Part shown: piece by piece, positions 8,064 to 16,168 of the stretch | How the letters are laid out: every line of letters starts with the position of its first letter | Position numbering within the stretch: the stretch's first letter is position 1 | Program-made: the position numbers and the translations under genes | The notes under the pieces: generated by a model | The model's database searches: none | Seen by the model: only the letters and a program-made list of their open reading frames with translations | What the model was told of the DNA's origin: nothing | Assembly: GCA_033720695.1 (NCBI GenBank) | Contig: JAWWCA010000011.1 | Span: 1 to 29,353, forward strand | Source of the DNA: DATGQT01 sp033720695 | Lineage (GTDB): Bacteria > Bacteroidota > Rhodothermia > Rhodothermales > Rubricoccaceae | Direction: 5' to 3' | DNA: 29,353 bases

Positions 8064-9017
8064 ATGAAGGCTCTGACCGCCATCTCGCGGCCGCTCCGAA
8101 CCGCGGCCCTCGCCCTCTTCGCTGCGGCCTGGGTGGCCCCAGCGGCCGCGCAGGGCGCCTTCCAGACTCTCGACCCCTTCTACCAGGACGAGTCCGCCCG
8201 CCGCGACTTCTTCGGGGGGCTCGCGGTCTCGGGTGAGGTGGGCTACCGAACGGCCAGCCTGCTCCAGCCGGCCGTGGAGGGGCAGCAGGCTCCGGGGGCC
8301 CTCGCCCTCTCGGCCCAGCTCGACTACGCGCTCCACCCGCAGGTGGACCTCTCCGCCATCATGGACCTCTCGGGCGGCGTTGGCAGCGGCCCCATCGGGC
8401 TGAGCTGGATCGTCGTCAAGCCCTACTGGCACAACGACCGGACCGACTACGCCGTCCGCATCGCCATCGACCCGGCGAGTGAGGGGAGCCTCGGCTTCCG
8501 GCAGACCGACGTGGCGTTCCTCTCGACGGCCTCGCTCTCGCCCACGCTCACGCACGACCTCGCCTTCGGCTTCCGCCGCGTCCGCACCGGCTACGAGGAC
8601 CGGCCGCTCGATCCCGAAGCCGGCCAGGGCAATGTCTCCCGGCTCATCGCCGACGGCGCGCGCGTCCGCGTGATTGGGCAGGAGCTCCACGGGGCCTGGG
8701 GCTACAACGTCCTCTTCGACCCCGCTGGCAGCCGGCTCTCGCTCCAGCTCCTCGCCGAGGCCGGGGACTACACCCTCCTCAGCGCTGCGGCGCCCGAGGC
8801 CCCGGCACCAGGCGAGGAGGTCGCCGCTGAGGAGGAGCGGGTTCGCGGGGGGTCCGGGTGGCTCCGCGGCGGGCTCGAGTTCAACCGCCCCAGCTACCAG
8901 CTCGCCCCCTACGTCACGATCCCGATCCTGACGTGGGCCGACGTCCGCGGCGAGCCCGTCCGGCACGGCCCCCGCCCCGACCGCGCTCGCTTCGGCGTCC
9001 GCGTCACGCTCCGGTGA
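8064..9017 (+). CDS. Exported beta-strand-rich protein of unknown function
   Basis: Predicted 317-residue protein. The ATG at 8064 begins a clear signal peptide (MKALTAISRPLRTAALALFA... ending PAAAQ-GAF); a TTG at 8031 is an alternative but would weaken it. The mature part has many alternating strands (LDYALHPQVDLSAIMDL, YAVRIAID, LTHDLAFGFRRVRTGYEDRP, LHGAWGYNVLFDP, LSLQLLAEAGDYTLLS, YQLAPYVTIPILT) and ends FGVRVTLR. This resembles a small outer-membrane barrel or transporter-like OMP, but I cannot place it in a named family. An acidic Ala/Glu-rich linker lies near residues 245-260. Its stop overlaps the GTG start of the following phosphodiesterase gene, indicating co-translation. Confidence 0.85.
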   Translation: MKALTAISRPLRTAALALFAAAWVAPAAAQGAFQTLDPFYQDESARRDFFGGLAVSGEVGYRTASLLQPAVEGQQAPGALALSAQLDYALHPQVDLSAIMDLSGGVGSGPIGLSWIVVKPYWHNDRTDYAVRIAIDPASEGSLGFRQTDVAFLSTASLSPTLTHDLAFGFRRVRTGYEDRPLDPEAGQGNVSRLIADGARVRVIGQELHGAWGYNVLFDPAGSRLSLQLLAEAGDYTLLSAAAPEAPAPGEEVAAEEERVRGGSGWLRGGLEFNRPSYQLAPYVTIPILTWADVRGEPVRHGPRPDRARFGVRVTLR

Positions 9018-9505
9018 CCCTCGGCGTCGTCTCGGACACCCACGGCTGGTACCACCCCGCCCTCGACGAGGCGTTCGCCGACGTGGACCTCATCGTGCAC
9101 GCCGGCGACGTCGGGCCCGCCGAGGTGCTCGACCGGCTGGAACGGCTCGCGCCCGTCCACGGCGTCTACGGCAACGTCGACGGGCCGCCGGTGCGGGGGC
9201 GGTTGCCCGAGTGGCTGACGTTCGACGCGGCGGACGTTCGCTTCCTCGTGACCCACATCGGGGGGCACCCGAAGCGGTGGGCCAAGGGCGTCGAGGCGGT
9301 GCTTCGGGCCGAGCCGCCCGGGGTGTTCGTGTGCGGGCACAGCCACATCCTCCGCATCGAGCGGGTGCCGGCCCTCGGCGGCATGCTCTACCTCAACCCC
9401 GGCGCGGCCGGGCGCCAGGGGTTGCATACGGTGAAGACGTGCGTGCGCCTCCGCGTCGAAGGCGGCGCGGCGCGCGACGCCGAGGTCATCCACCTCGACG
9501 GCTGA
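9014..9505 (+). CDS. YfcE/MJ0936-type metallophosphodiesterase
   Basis: Predicted 163-residue calcineurin-like phosphoesterase, close to the usual YfcE family length. Motifs in order: SDTHG (D8, H10), HAGDVG (D32), GNVDG (metal-binding Asn), VTHIGGHP (His), CGHSH (two His), then LYLNPGAAGRQG typical of the family. The GTG at 9014 is the best start: it overlaps the preceding stop (GTGA) and places the first strand MTLGVVSDTHG at the N-terminus. A longer open frame upstream has no supporting features. The family hydrolyses phosphodiesters in vitro with Mn2+ or Ni2+; the physiological substrate is unknown. Confidence 0.93.
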   Translation: MTLGVVSDTHGWYHPALDEAFADVDLIVHAGDVGPAEVLDRLERLAPVHGVYGNVDGPPVRGRLPEWLTFDAADVRFLVTHIGGHPKRWAKGVEAVLRAEPPGVFVCGHSHILRIERVPALGGMLYLNPGAAGRQGLHTVKTCVRLRVEGGAARDAEVIHLDG

Positions 9506-9539
9506 GCGTGCTAGATTCCGGGCCCGCGCTCCGTTCGCC

Positions 9540-9923
9540 ATGCCTCGATCCGAAACCCTCCTCATCGTCGGCGACCGCGTGCTGATCCGCCCGGAGGAGG
9601 CCGCGGAGCAGACGTCCTCCGGCCTCTACCTCCCCGCGAGCGTGCGCGAGAAGGAGCGGGTCCAGGGCGGGCGCGTGGTCCAGACCGGGCCCGGCCACCT
9701 CATCCCGAACCCGGAGTTCTCCGAGGCGGAGTCGTGGGACCCCGACCGCGAGGCCGGCCGCTACATCCCGCTCCAGGCCCGTCCAGGGGACTACGCCCTC
9801 TTTCTCCGGAAGGAGGCGATCGAGCTGGAGTGGGAGGGCGACGCCTACCTCATCGTGCCGCACGAGGCCCTCCTCGCTCTCGCTCGCCCGACGCACCCCG
9901 AGGACCTCCCCGGGTTCGGCTGA
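9540..9923 (+). CDS. GroES-like (Cpn10) protein, enlarged
   Basis: Predicted 127-residue protein. The N-terminal part matches Cpn10: LLIVGDRVLIRPEEAAEQTSSGLYLP (strand, then a mobile-loop-like segment), EKERVQGGRVVQTGPG, and later PGDYALFLRKEAIELEWEGDAYLIVPHEALLAL, which matches the GroES C-terminal half. Normal GroES has about 95 residues. The extra length is an insertion of about 25 residues between the two halves (IPNPEFSEAESWDPDREAGRYIPLQ) plus a short tail. No groEL is next to it, so it is probably a GroES paralogue rather than the main co-chaperonin. The gene starts 34 bp after the phosphodiesterase stop. Confidence 0.88.
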   Translation: MPRSETLLIVGDRVLIRPEEAAEQTSSGLYLPASVREKERVQGGRVVQTGPGHLIPNPEFSEAESWDPDREAGRYIPLQARPGDYALFLRKEAIELEWEGDAYLIVPHEALLALARPTHPEDLPGFG

Positions 9924-9929
9924 AAAGGC

Positions 9930-11315
9930 CTAGCGGGCCAGCGTGATCCGCTCCGTGGCTGTGCCGCCGCCCGCCTCGACGCGCACCACGTACACCCCGC
10001 TCGGGAGGTGGTCTCCGCTCAGCACCGCGGTGTGGGGGCCCGCCGCATGGGCTCCGTCGGCGAGGACGGCCACTTCCCGGCCCAGCACGTCGTGGACGGC
10101 GACGCGGACGGGTCCGGGCGCATCGACGGCGTAGCGGACGGCGGCGCGCCCGCGCGTGGGGTTCGGGGCGAGGCCGAGGAGCGGGACCCCGGCGGCGGCC
10201 TCGGGCTCGGCCACGCGCAGCAGAGCCGGGCCCCCGGCGAGGGCGCCCTCCTTCCTGAAGGTGAAGCTCGCGCTGGCGTCGACGGCGTCGGGGTAGCGCG
10301 CGCCGGCGTAGACCGTGACGGCGTAGAGGCCCGCGGGGGCGGCGCCGGGAACGTCGAGGGTGAGCGTCCGCGTGACCGTGCCGCCGCCGGCCAGCGTCAG
10401 CGCGCGGGGCCCGAAGAGGGGGCCGATGCTGGAGCCGTCGGGGAGCGTGGCCGAGACCCAGGCCTCGCCCGCGAAGGGCGTGTCGGCGCCAGCCGTGAGG
10501 GTCGCCTCGAACGGCATCGGGCCGCCCTCCGCGCCGAGGGTGCCGGGCCCGAGCCGCGTGACCGCGACCGTCACCCCGTCGGTGCCCCGCGGCGACTCCG
10601 GGTTGGTGAGGTCGAGCGCCTGGCCCTGCGGGACAGTGCTGTGGAAGAGGACCAGCCGGTCGAGGGCGTGGCCGTCGGAGCGGCCGGACACGCGGAGGGT
10701 GTAGCGGCCGGGGGCGTCGAAGCGGGCGTAGAGGTCGTGGGGGTCGTTGTCGCTGGTGCGCGTGCTCCACGTCCAGTCGGTGGCGCCGCTGAGGTAGGCC
10801 TTGAACCACCCGTCCGAGCCCGAGCCGTTGGGCTCGTCGCCCGTGCAGTCGTTCTCCTGCGGGTCGTAGCCCTTTGGGCAGACGATGTGCCCGTCGCGCT
10901 CGCCGTAGAAGGCATCGGCGTCGATCTTCAGCCACGAGTCGTTGTGCTCGGTGGGGTCGCTGCCGTAGCCGGTCCGGCTGCGCCACTGGAAGCGGTACGT
11001 GCCGGGGAGGCGGACCTCGATGGGGAAGGCGATCGTGCCCTGCCCGGGCGCATTGTACTGGTTGCCGCCGTCCCACTGCAGGTACTCGCCGCCGGTGGCG
11101 CCGGGGAAGGCCGGGTGGTCCGCGTCGGCCTCGAGCGGCATGTGGCGCCAGCCCTCGGGGTAGCCGTCGCCGGGCACCACCTCGGTCTCGGCCTCGATGA
11201 CGAGGAGGCCGTCGGTCTCGAGGAAGGGGGCCTGCGCAGAGCCGGCCGACGTGCCCAGGAGGAGGGCTACCAGCGTGAGGACGCCACGAGCGGGGGAAGG
11301 GAGGGGGGAGACCAT
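9930..11315 (-). CDS. CBM-like T9SS cargo protein
   Basis: Predicted 461-residue secreted protein. The ATG at 11315 starts a signal peptide (MVSPLPSPARGVLTLVALLL... SAGSAQA). Residues about 32-185 resemble a carbohydrate-binding module of the beta-sandwich type: LVIEAETE, GGEYLQWDGGNQYN, FPIEVRLPGTYRFQWRSR, NDSWLKIDADAFYG, GRYTLRVSGRSDGHALDRLVLF. An Ig-like domain follows (TVTRTLTLDVPGAAPAGLYAVTVYAG). The last about 75 residues are a T9SS sorting domain (LGLAPNPTRGRAAVRY, VAVHDVLGREV, LPSGVYVVRV, ending ERITLAR). No catalytic domain is visible, so it may be an adhesin or a binding protein. It lies tail-to-tail with the GroES-like gene. Confidence 0.88.
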   Translation of the reverse strand: MVSPLPSPARGVLTLVALLLGTSAGSAQAPFLETDGLLVIEAETEVVPGDGYPEGWRHMPLEADADHPAFPGATGGEYLQWDGGNQYNAPGQGTIAFPIEVRLPGTYRFQWRSRTGYGSDPTEHNDSWLKIDADAFYGERDGHIVCPKGYDPQENDCTGDEPNGSGSDGWFKAYLSGATDWTWSTRTSDNDPHDLYARFDAPGRYTLRVSGRSDGHALDRLVLFHSTVPQGQALDLTNPESPRGTDGVTVAVTRLGPGTLGAEGGPMPFEATLTAGADTPFAGEAWVSATLPDGSSIGPLFGPRALTLAGGGTVTRTLTLDVPGAAPAGLYAVTVYAGARYPDAVDASASFTFRKEGALAGGPALLRVAEPEAAAGVPLLGLAPNPTRGRAAVRYAVDAPGPVRVAVHDVLGREVAVLADGAHAAGPHTAVLSGDHLPSGVYVVRVEAGGGTATERITLAR

Positions 11316-11430
11316 GAGGCGGGGTGGGAGCGTGCGACGGGCGGGCCGCGGGGGGAGGAGGATCGCCGGGCCCATCGATCCCCGCGAAGGTCGCGATCCC
11401 ACATGGCTCACACCATGAAGCTCGCGCGAG

Positions 11431-12273
11431 TCAACAGGGCAGGGGCGGCGGCCGCGTGGTCTCGAGGATCGCCACCTCCGGGCGGCAGAGGAAGCGGAGC
11501 CTGCGGCCAACCGTCCCGACCCCGCGCGAGACGTACACCCAGGCCCACGGCCGCCACACGAGACCCGCCTCGTAGCGGCGCGGGTAGCGCGAGGTGTTCA
11601 CGATGGCGCCCCAGAGCGGGATGCGGACCTGCCCGCCGTGGGTGTGCCCGCTGAGGACGAGGTCGACGGGCCCGAGCGCTGCGCACGCGTCCTCGGCCAC
11701 GTCCGGGTTGTGGGAGAGCAAGAGCGTGAGGTCGGCCGGCGCGGCGTCGGCGAGGGCCTCGGCTGGACGGGCGTCGCCCTCGCGGAGGCTGTCCGTGCCG
11801 GCGATCCGCAGCGTGGCGCCCTGGAGCGTGCGTCGCGCGGCGGCATTCGTGAGGTCGTGGAGTCGAGGCCGTGTCGCGAGCGCACGGCGGTACCGCGCGA
11901 TGCCCGTCGCCCACTCGTGGTTGCCCGGGACCGCGAAGAGGCCGAGGGGCGCGTCCAACTCCTCGCTCAACGTCGCCATCACGGTGCCGAGGCTGTACCC
12001 GTGCTGGTCGCTGACGAAGTCTCCCGTCAGCGCGACGAGGTGGGGGCGCGCGGCCATTGCGAGGCGGCAGGCGCGGCGGAGCAGGAGGAGGTCAGAGTGG
12101 TTGGTGACGTGGAGGTCGGAGAGATGCGCGATCCGGAGCCCGTCGAGGGCCTCCGGAAGGCCGGCGATGGGGACGCGGGTGTACGTCCGAGCGAGCCAGC
12201 GCGGCTCGACGAACCGGGCGTAAGCGAGCGCCCCCGCGGCCGCGGCAAGGGCGATGGGGAGCAGGCGGCGCAT
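11431..12273 (-). CDS. Membrane-anchored metallophosphoesterase (YaeI/YkuE-like)
   Basis: Predicted 280-residue protein with an N-terminal hydrophobic anchor (MRRLLPIALAAAAGALAYAR). Calcineurin-like phosphoesterase motifs occur in order: LSDLHV (D53, H55), LTGDFVS (D85), PGNHEW (N118, H119), LSHNPD (H188) and SGHTHGGQ (H210, H212). The region SRGVGTVGRRLRFLCRPEVAILE is typical of the C-terminus of YkuE/YaeI-type enzymes, some of which act on lipid A precursors or UDP-linked substrates; the substrate here is not known. The gene lies 115 bp upstream of the CBM-like gene on the same strand. Confidence 0.93.
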   Translation of the reverse strand: MRRLLPIALAAAAGALAYARFVEPRWLARTYTRVPIAGLPEALDGLRIAHLSDLHVTNHSDLLLLRRACRLAMAARPHLVALTGDFVSDQHGYSLGTVMATLSEELDAPLGLFAVPGNHEWATGIARYRRALATRPRLHDLTNAAARRTLQGATLRIAGTDSLREGDARPAEALADAAPADLTLLLSHNPDVAEDACAALGPVDLVLSGHTHGGQVRIPLWGAIVNTSRYPRRYEAGLVWRPWAWVYVSRGVGTVGRRLRFLCRPEVAILETTRPPPLPC

Positions 12274-12354
12274 GGGTCAGGGGAAGGATACTGCGTGGCA
12301 GGGCACCCGGTTCGGGAACGAGGGGGTCGGGAGATGCCCGAAAAGCGGTCCGTC

Positions 12355-12385
12355 TTGGACCCCCCTGAGCCGCCCCTGGTTCTAT
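12355..12385 (+). promoter_or_regulatory. Weak promoter candidate before the small stress-type gene
   Basis: TTGGAC at 12355-12360 is separated by 19 nt from TTCTAT at 12380-12385, followed by an AT-richer stretch before the ATG at 12420. The match to either sigma-70 or the Bacteroidota pattern is partial. Confidence 0.25.
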
Positions 12386-12406
12386 CCGGGATTGTTTCAC
12401 ACACCC

Positions 12407-12413
12407 AAGAGGA
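12407..12413 (+). promoter_or_regulatory. Strong Shine-Dalgarno of the small gene
   Basis: AAGAGGA ends six bases before the ATG at 12420. Such a clear ribosome binding site is rare in this window, where most starts lack one, so it suggests high translation of the small protein. Confidence 0.6.
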
Positions 12414-12419
12414 CACGCG

Positions 12420-12605
12420 ATGGCACAGGGCGATAAGTCCAAATACACCGACAAGCAAAAGCGGCAAGCCGAGCACATCGAGGAGAGCTACCGCGAGCGC
12501 GGAGTCTCCAAGGACGAGGCCGAGGCCCGGGCGTGGGCCACCGTCAACAAGGAGCACGGGGGCGGCAACAAGCCCGGCGGCGGCGGTCACGGCAACGGAT
12601 CCTGA
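12420..12605 (+). CDS. Small hydrophilic protein (often annotated plasmid stabilization protein)
   Basis: Predicted 61-residue soluble protein, very rich in Lys, Glu and Gly. It matches a widespread small family with the pattern GDKSKYTDKQKRQAEHIEE, then YRERGVSKDEAEARAWATVN, then a Gly/Asn-rich tail (KEHGGGNKPGGGG). Database entries often call it a plasmid stabilization protein, but there is no toxin partner here and the name is probably a legacy label. Its composition (charged helix plus Gly-rich tail) resembles stress-related small proteins; that role is inference. It has the best ribosome binding site in the window. The gene ends 15 bp from the converging stop of the FAD/Fe-S dehydrogenase gene. 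Confidence 0.88.
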   Translation: MAQGDKSKYTDKQKRQAEHIEESYRERGVSKDEAEARAWATVNKEHGGGNKPGGGGHGNGS

Positions 12606-12620
12606 GTTGTAGCCTCCAGC

Positions 12621-15536
12621 CTAGGCCAAGGCCTCCGCCAGGACCACAGCGGGGTGGAGGGCCGTGCGGCCCGTGACGTCGTGGATCTGGTGGCGGCAGC
12701 TCGTCCCGGCGGCGGCCACCGCTGCCGTCGGCGCGGCGCGGACGGTGGGGGCGAGGCGGTCCTCGGCCATCGCGAGGGAGAGGCGGTAGTGCTCGGCCTC
12801 GTAGCCGAACGAGCCCGCCATCCCACAGCAGCCCGCGCCCGTCTCGCGGTAGCGGAAGCCCGCAGCCTCGAACAGCGCGCGGCTCGCCGCCATCGTCGAG
12901 AGGGCCTTCTGGTGGCAGTGGCCGTGGACGAGGACGTCGCCGACGTCGGGCGCCCAGTCGAGCGCCGCCAGCGCCTCCGCGTTCGCCGCGGCCCACTCCT
13001 CGAACAGCTGCGCCTGCCGAGCCACGGCCTCGGCCTTCGGGTCGCCGGGGAGGAGGCGGCGGAGCTCGTCGCGGAGGGTCAGGAGGCAGCTCGGCTCCAG
13101 CCCCACGATCGGGAGGCCGGCCTCGGCGTAGGGCGCGTAGGTGTCGGCGAGCTGCCGGGCGAGGCGCTTGGCGTGTGGCACGAAGCCTTTCGAGAGGTAC
13201 GTCCGCCCGCAGCACCGGTAGGGAGGGACGAGGACCTCGACGCCCACCGCCTCCATCACCGTCACCGCCGCGCGTGGGATCTCGGGCTCCTGGAAGCGCG
13301 CGAACGTGTCCGCGTAGAGGACGACGGCGCCGGAGGCGTCGCCGGGGGAGCGGTCGTCTTCACGCCGGAAGGGGTTGCGGGCGAACGGGGGGAGGAGGCG
13401 CGCGCGGGCGATGCCGAGGCCGGCGAGGCGCCGCCGCGCGAGGCGGCTCCGGTTCGCCCGGTTGACGAGCGGGGCGGCCCGCCCGGCGAGGCGGCGGGCG
13501 ACCCGGGGGAGGTGCGCGAAGAGGCGCGTACGAAGAGGCGGCGTCTCGGTCTCCCACTTGGTCGAGAGCCAGACGGTCTTGAGGCCGGCGAGGTCCACGC
13601 TCGCGGGGCACTCGGCCTGGCACGCCTTGCACTGCACGCAGAGGTCCATCGCCTCGGCCACCTCGTCGCCCGTCAGGCGGTCGAGGCCGCCGGTGAGCGC
13701 CTCGCGGAGCGCGTTCGCGCGGCCACGCGTCGAGTCCTTCTCCTCGCCCGTCACCATGAAGGGCGGGCACATCGTGCCCTCGCCGCGCTTGCGGCAGACG
13801 GCCTGCCCGTTGCACAGCTCCGCCATGAGCGCGACGCCGAGGTCGCGGCCATCGGCGTCGGGGAACGTCAGGCCGCTCTCGACGGGGGCGGGGCGGTAGC
13901 CGGGCCCGAGGCGGAGGTGGCTCGTGAGCGGCGGCGCCTCGACCACCTTCCCGGGGTTGAGCAGGCCGTCGGGGTCGAACGCCCGCTTGGTGGCGAGGTA
14001 GGCGGCGTAGAGCGCCTCGCCGTAGAAGGCGCGGTTGAGCGGGCTGCGGGCGAGGCCGTCGCCGTGCTCGCTGGCGATGATGCCCCCGTACTCCTTGACG
14101 AGGGCCGCCGAGCCCTCGGCCACCCGCCGCATCGCCTCGACGCCGGCCTCGCTCTTGGTCTCGATGAAGGGGCGGACGTGGAGGCAGCCGGCGCTGGCGT
14201 GGGCGTAGACGACGGCGTCGGTGCCGTTCGCCTCCAGCACGCCCTCCAGCCGCGTGATGTAGTCGGGGAGGTGCTCGACGGGGACGGCGGCGTCCTCGAT
14301 GAGGGCGAGGGGCTGGACGGGGAGCCGAGCGCTCATGGCGAGGCCCAGCCCCACCTTCCGCACCGCCCACACGTCGGCGATGTGCGCCTCCTCCACGGCG
14401 TCGGTGACGACGGCGCCCGGCCCGAGCGTCCGGCGCAGCCGTGCCAGCCCGTCCTGCACCTCGGCAGTCGTGGCGCCGTCGTACTCCACGATGAGGAGGG
14501 CGGCAGGGTCGCCGCGGACGAAGTGGAGCTTGGGGGCGTACTCGGTGACGGCGCGGGCGCGGCGCAGCGCCATCCGGTCGAACAGCTCGACGGCCGCCGG
14601 GTCCGTTTCGAGGATGGCGCCGACGGCTTCGAGGGCCGTCCGCCGCGCGTCGAAGTGGACGACGGCGAGGGCCGTGTGGGCGGGGAGGTCCGTCAGCCTG
14701 AACGTGAGCTTGGTCGTGACGGCGAGGCCGCCCTCGGCGCCGCAGAGGAGATGGGCGAGGTTGCGTGTGCCGTCCCATGGCCGCCCCGGCCCGCGGTCCA
14801 CCTCCGGCGCGTCGAGGAGCCGCTCCAGGCGGTAGCCGCCGGCGCGGCGCCACCACCGCGGGGTGTCCCGTCGGATCGCCGCCTCGTGCACCGTCAGCAC
14901 CGCGTCGATCCGGCGGTAGAGGTCCGCCTCCACGCCCTCACCCTCCGCCTTCCGCGCCCACGCCGCCGCGTCGAGCGCGTCGAAGCGGACGGGGACGCCG
15001 CCGGCAAGGAACCCCTCGGCCGACTCGAGCCAGTCGACGACGGAGCCGACGCGGATGGAGTGGGTGCCCGTCGCGTTCGTCCCCACCATCCCGCCGAGCG
15101 TGGCGCGCGACGACGAGGCGGGGTCCGGCCCGAACCGGAGGCCGTGCGGCGCGAGGTGCCGGTTGAGGTCGTCGAGGACGACGCCCGGCTCGACCGTCAC
15201 CGTCCGGCCCTCGACGTCGAGGTCGAGGATGCGGGTGAGGTGCTGCGTCGTGTCGATGACGAGGGCGGCGCCGACGGCGCTGCCGGCGAGGCTGGAGCCG
15301 GAGCCCCGCGCCAGGACGGGGATGCCGGAGCGCGCGGCCTCCTCCAGGGCCGCCTGCACGTCGTCGGTCGAGCGGGGGACGAGGACGCCGATGGGTGGGA
15401 TGCGGTAGGCCGAGGCGTCCGTCGCGTAGAGCGCGCGCGAGAGGGCGTCGAGCCGGAGGCTGCCGTGGAGGCGGGGCCGGAGCGCGGCGGCGAAGGCGTC
15501 GAGCCGCTCGGCCTCGATGGGCTGGGGGAGGGGCAT
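12621..15536 (-). CDS. FAD-linked/Fe-S D-2-hydroxyacid dehydrogenase (YdiJ-like)
   Basis: Predicted 971-residue oxidoreductase, similar in length and layout to YdiJ (about 1018 residues). Residues about 45-260 are the PCMH-type FAD domain (PRSTDDVQAAL, LARGSGSSLAGSAVG, VEPGVVLDDLNRHL, GGMVGTNATGTHS). The FAD-oxidase C-terminal domain follows, with YAHASAGCLHVRPF and IIASEHGDG. Fe-S motifs occur near residues 575-590 (CNGQAVCRKRGEGTMCPP) and 630-640 (CVQCKACQAECP). The C-terminal third has two CCG-type blocks (YRCCGRTYLSKGF, HGHCHQK, GAGCCGMAGSFGYE). Such enzymes oxidise D-2-hydroxyglutarate or D-lactate and pass electrons to the respiratory chain; the substrate here is inferred from the family. 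It is the last gene of a minus-strand unit, 31 bp after the DsbA-like gene. Confidence 0.93.
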   Translation of the reverse strand: MPLPQPIEAERLDAFAAALRPRLHGSLRLDALSRALYATDASAYRIPPIGVLVPRSTDDVQAALEEAARSGIPVLARGSGSSLAGSAVGAALVIDTTQHLTRILDLDVEGRTVTVEPGVVLDDLNRHLAPHGLRFGPDPASSSRATLGGMVGTNATGTHSIRVGSVVDWLESAEGFLAGGVPVRFDALDAAAWARKAEGEGVEADLYRRIDAVLTVHEAAIRRDTPRWWRRAGGYRLERLLDAPEVDRGPGRPWDGTRNLAHLLCGAEGGLAVTTKLTFRLTDLPAHTALAVVHFDARRTALEAVGAILETDPAAVELFDRMALRRARAVTEYAPKLHFVRGDPAALLIVEYDGATTAEVQDGLARLRRTLGPGAVVTDAVEEAHIADVWAVRKVGLGLAMSARLPVQPLALIEDAAVPVEHLPDYITRLEGVLEANGTDAVVYAHASAGCLHVRPFIETKSEAGVEAMRRVAEGSAALVKEYGGIIASEHGDGLARSPLNRAFYGEALYAAYLATKRAFDPDGLLNPGKVVEAPPLTSHLRLGPGYRPAPVESGLTFPDADGRDLGVALMAELCNGQAVCRKRGEGTMCPPFMVTGEEKDSTRGRANALREALTGGLDRLTGDEVAEAMDLCVQCKACQAECPASVDLAGLKTVWLSTKWETETPPLRTRLFAHLPRVARRLAGRAAPLVNRANRSRLARRRLAGLGIARARLLPPFARNPFRREDDRSPGDASGAVVLYADTFARFQEPEIPRAAVTVMEAVGVEVLVPPYRCCGRTYLSKGFVPHAKRLARQLADTYAPYAEAGLPIVGLEPSCLLTLRDELRRLLPGDPKAEAVARQAQLFEEWAAANAEALAALDWAPDVGDVLVHGHCHQKALSTMAASRALFEAAGFRYRETGAGCCGMAGSFGYEAEHYRLSLAMAEDRLAPTVRAAPTAAVAAAGTSCRHQIHDVTGRTALHPAVVLAEALA

Positions 15537-15567
15537 GGCGGAGTGTACCGCGCCCCGGGGCCGGTGT

Positions 15568-16107
15568 TCACCCCGCGGCCGCTTTCAGCGGGGCGACGAC
15601 GCGGTCGAGGAGGGCGTCCTCCACCTCCTCGTCCAGGAAGATCGTCCCATCGACGACGAGGTTGAGCGAGGACCTCACCCCGGCGGCGATGGCGGCCCGC
15701 TTCCCGGCGAGGATGCGGTCGCGGTAGGTGCCTTCGCGGAGGGCGTCCCGGACGGCGCGCGCGTCGAGGCCGAGGGCGCCGGCGTGCATCACGAGGTCGT
15801 TGCCCGACAGCCCGGACGGGTGCTGGAAGAGGCGGTCGTGCATCGGCCAGAAGGCCCCCTGCTCGGCGGCGGCCTCGGTGGCCTCGGCCGCTTCGAGCGC
15901 GTGCTCGTGGCGGCGGAGCGGGAAGTGCCGGAAGGCGTATCGGACGGCGCCCGGGTACGCCTTCTGGACCTGCCGGACGAGGAGGAACACCTGCCGCCCC
16001 GAGGGGCACTCGAAGTCGCCGTAGAAGAGGAGCGTGTGCGCGGCGGGCTCGCCGGGGGCGGGGCCGCGCACGTGGTCGCGGTCGGTGACGGGCGGGAGGG
16101 CGTGCAT
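15568..16107 (-). CDS. DsbA-like thioredoxin-fold protein with single active-site cysteine
   Basis: Predicted 179-residue protein with a DsbA-type thioredoxin fold: strand HTLLFYGDFECPSGRQVFLL, strand VRYAFRHFPL, the helical region HALEAAEATEAAAEQGAFWPMHDRLF, and the segment SSLNLVVDGTIFLDE where the cis-Pro strand normally lies. Relatives have CPYC; here the site reads CPSG (C34-P35-S36-G37), so the second cysteine is missing. In addition, the residue before the substrate-binding strand is not a clear cis-Pro. No signal peptide is visible, so it is probably cytoplasmic. It may be a monothiol oxidoreductase, a glutathione-dependent enzyme or a binding protein. It sits between the other thioredoxin-fold gene (61 bp upstream) and the FAD/Fe-S dehydrogenase. 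Confidence 0.88.
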   Translation of the reverse strand: MHALPPVTDRDHVRGPAPGEPAAHTLLFYGDFECPSGRQVFLLVRQVQKAYPGAVRYAFRHFPLRRHEHALEAAEATEAAAEQGAFWPMHDRLFQHPSGLSGNDLVMHAGALGLDARAVRDALREGTYRDRILAGKRAAIAAGVRSSLNLVVDGTIFLDEEVEDALLDRVVAPLKAAAG

Positions 16108-16168
16108 AGAGGATGGAAGGTGGAGGAGAGCGGGTGGCGGGAGGAGAAGCCCTCCTCCATCCCGGTCC

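Noticed and set aside
5268..8966. 1232-codon minus-strand open frame across several plus-strand genes
   Set aside because: It crosses four well-supported genes and a terminator and has no domain signature.
12654..15665. Long plus-strand open frame opposite the FAD/Fe-S dehydrogenase gene
   Set aside because: No recognisable motif, and composition of an antisense shadow; the minus strand carries complete FAD and Fe-S motifs.
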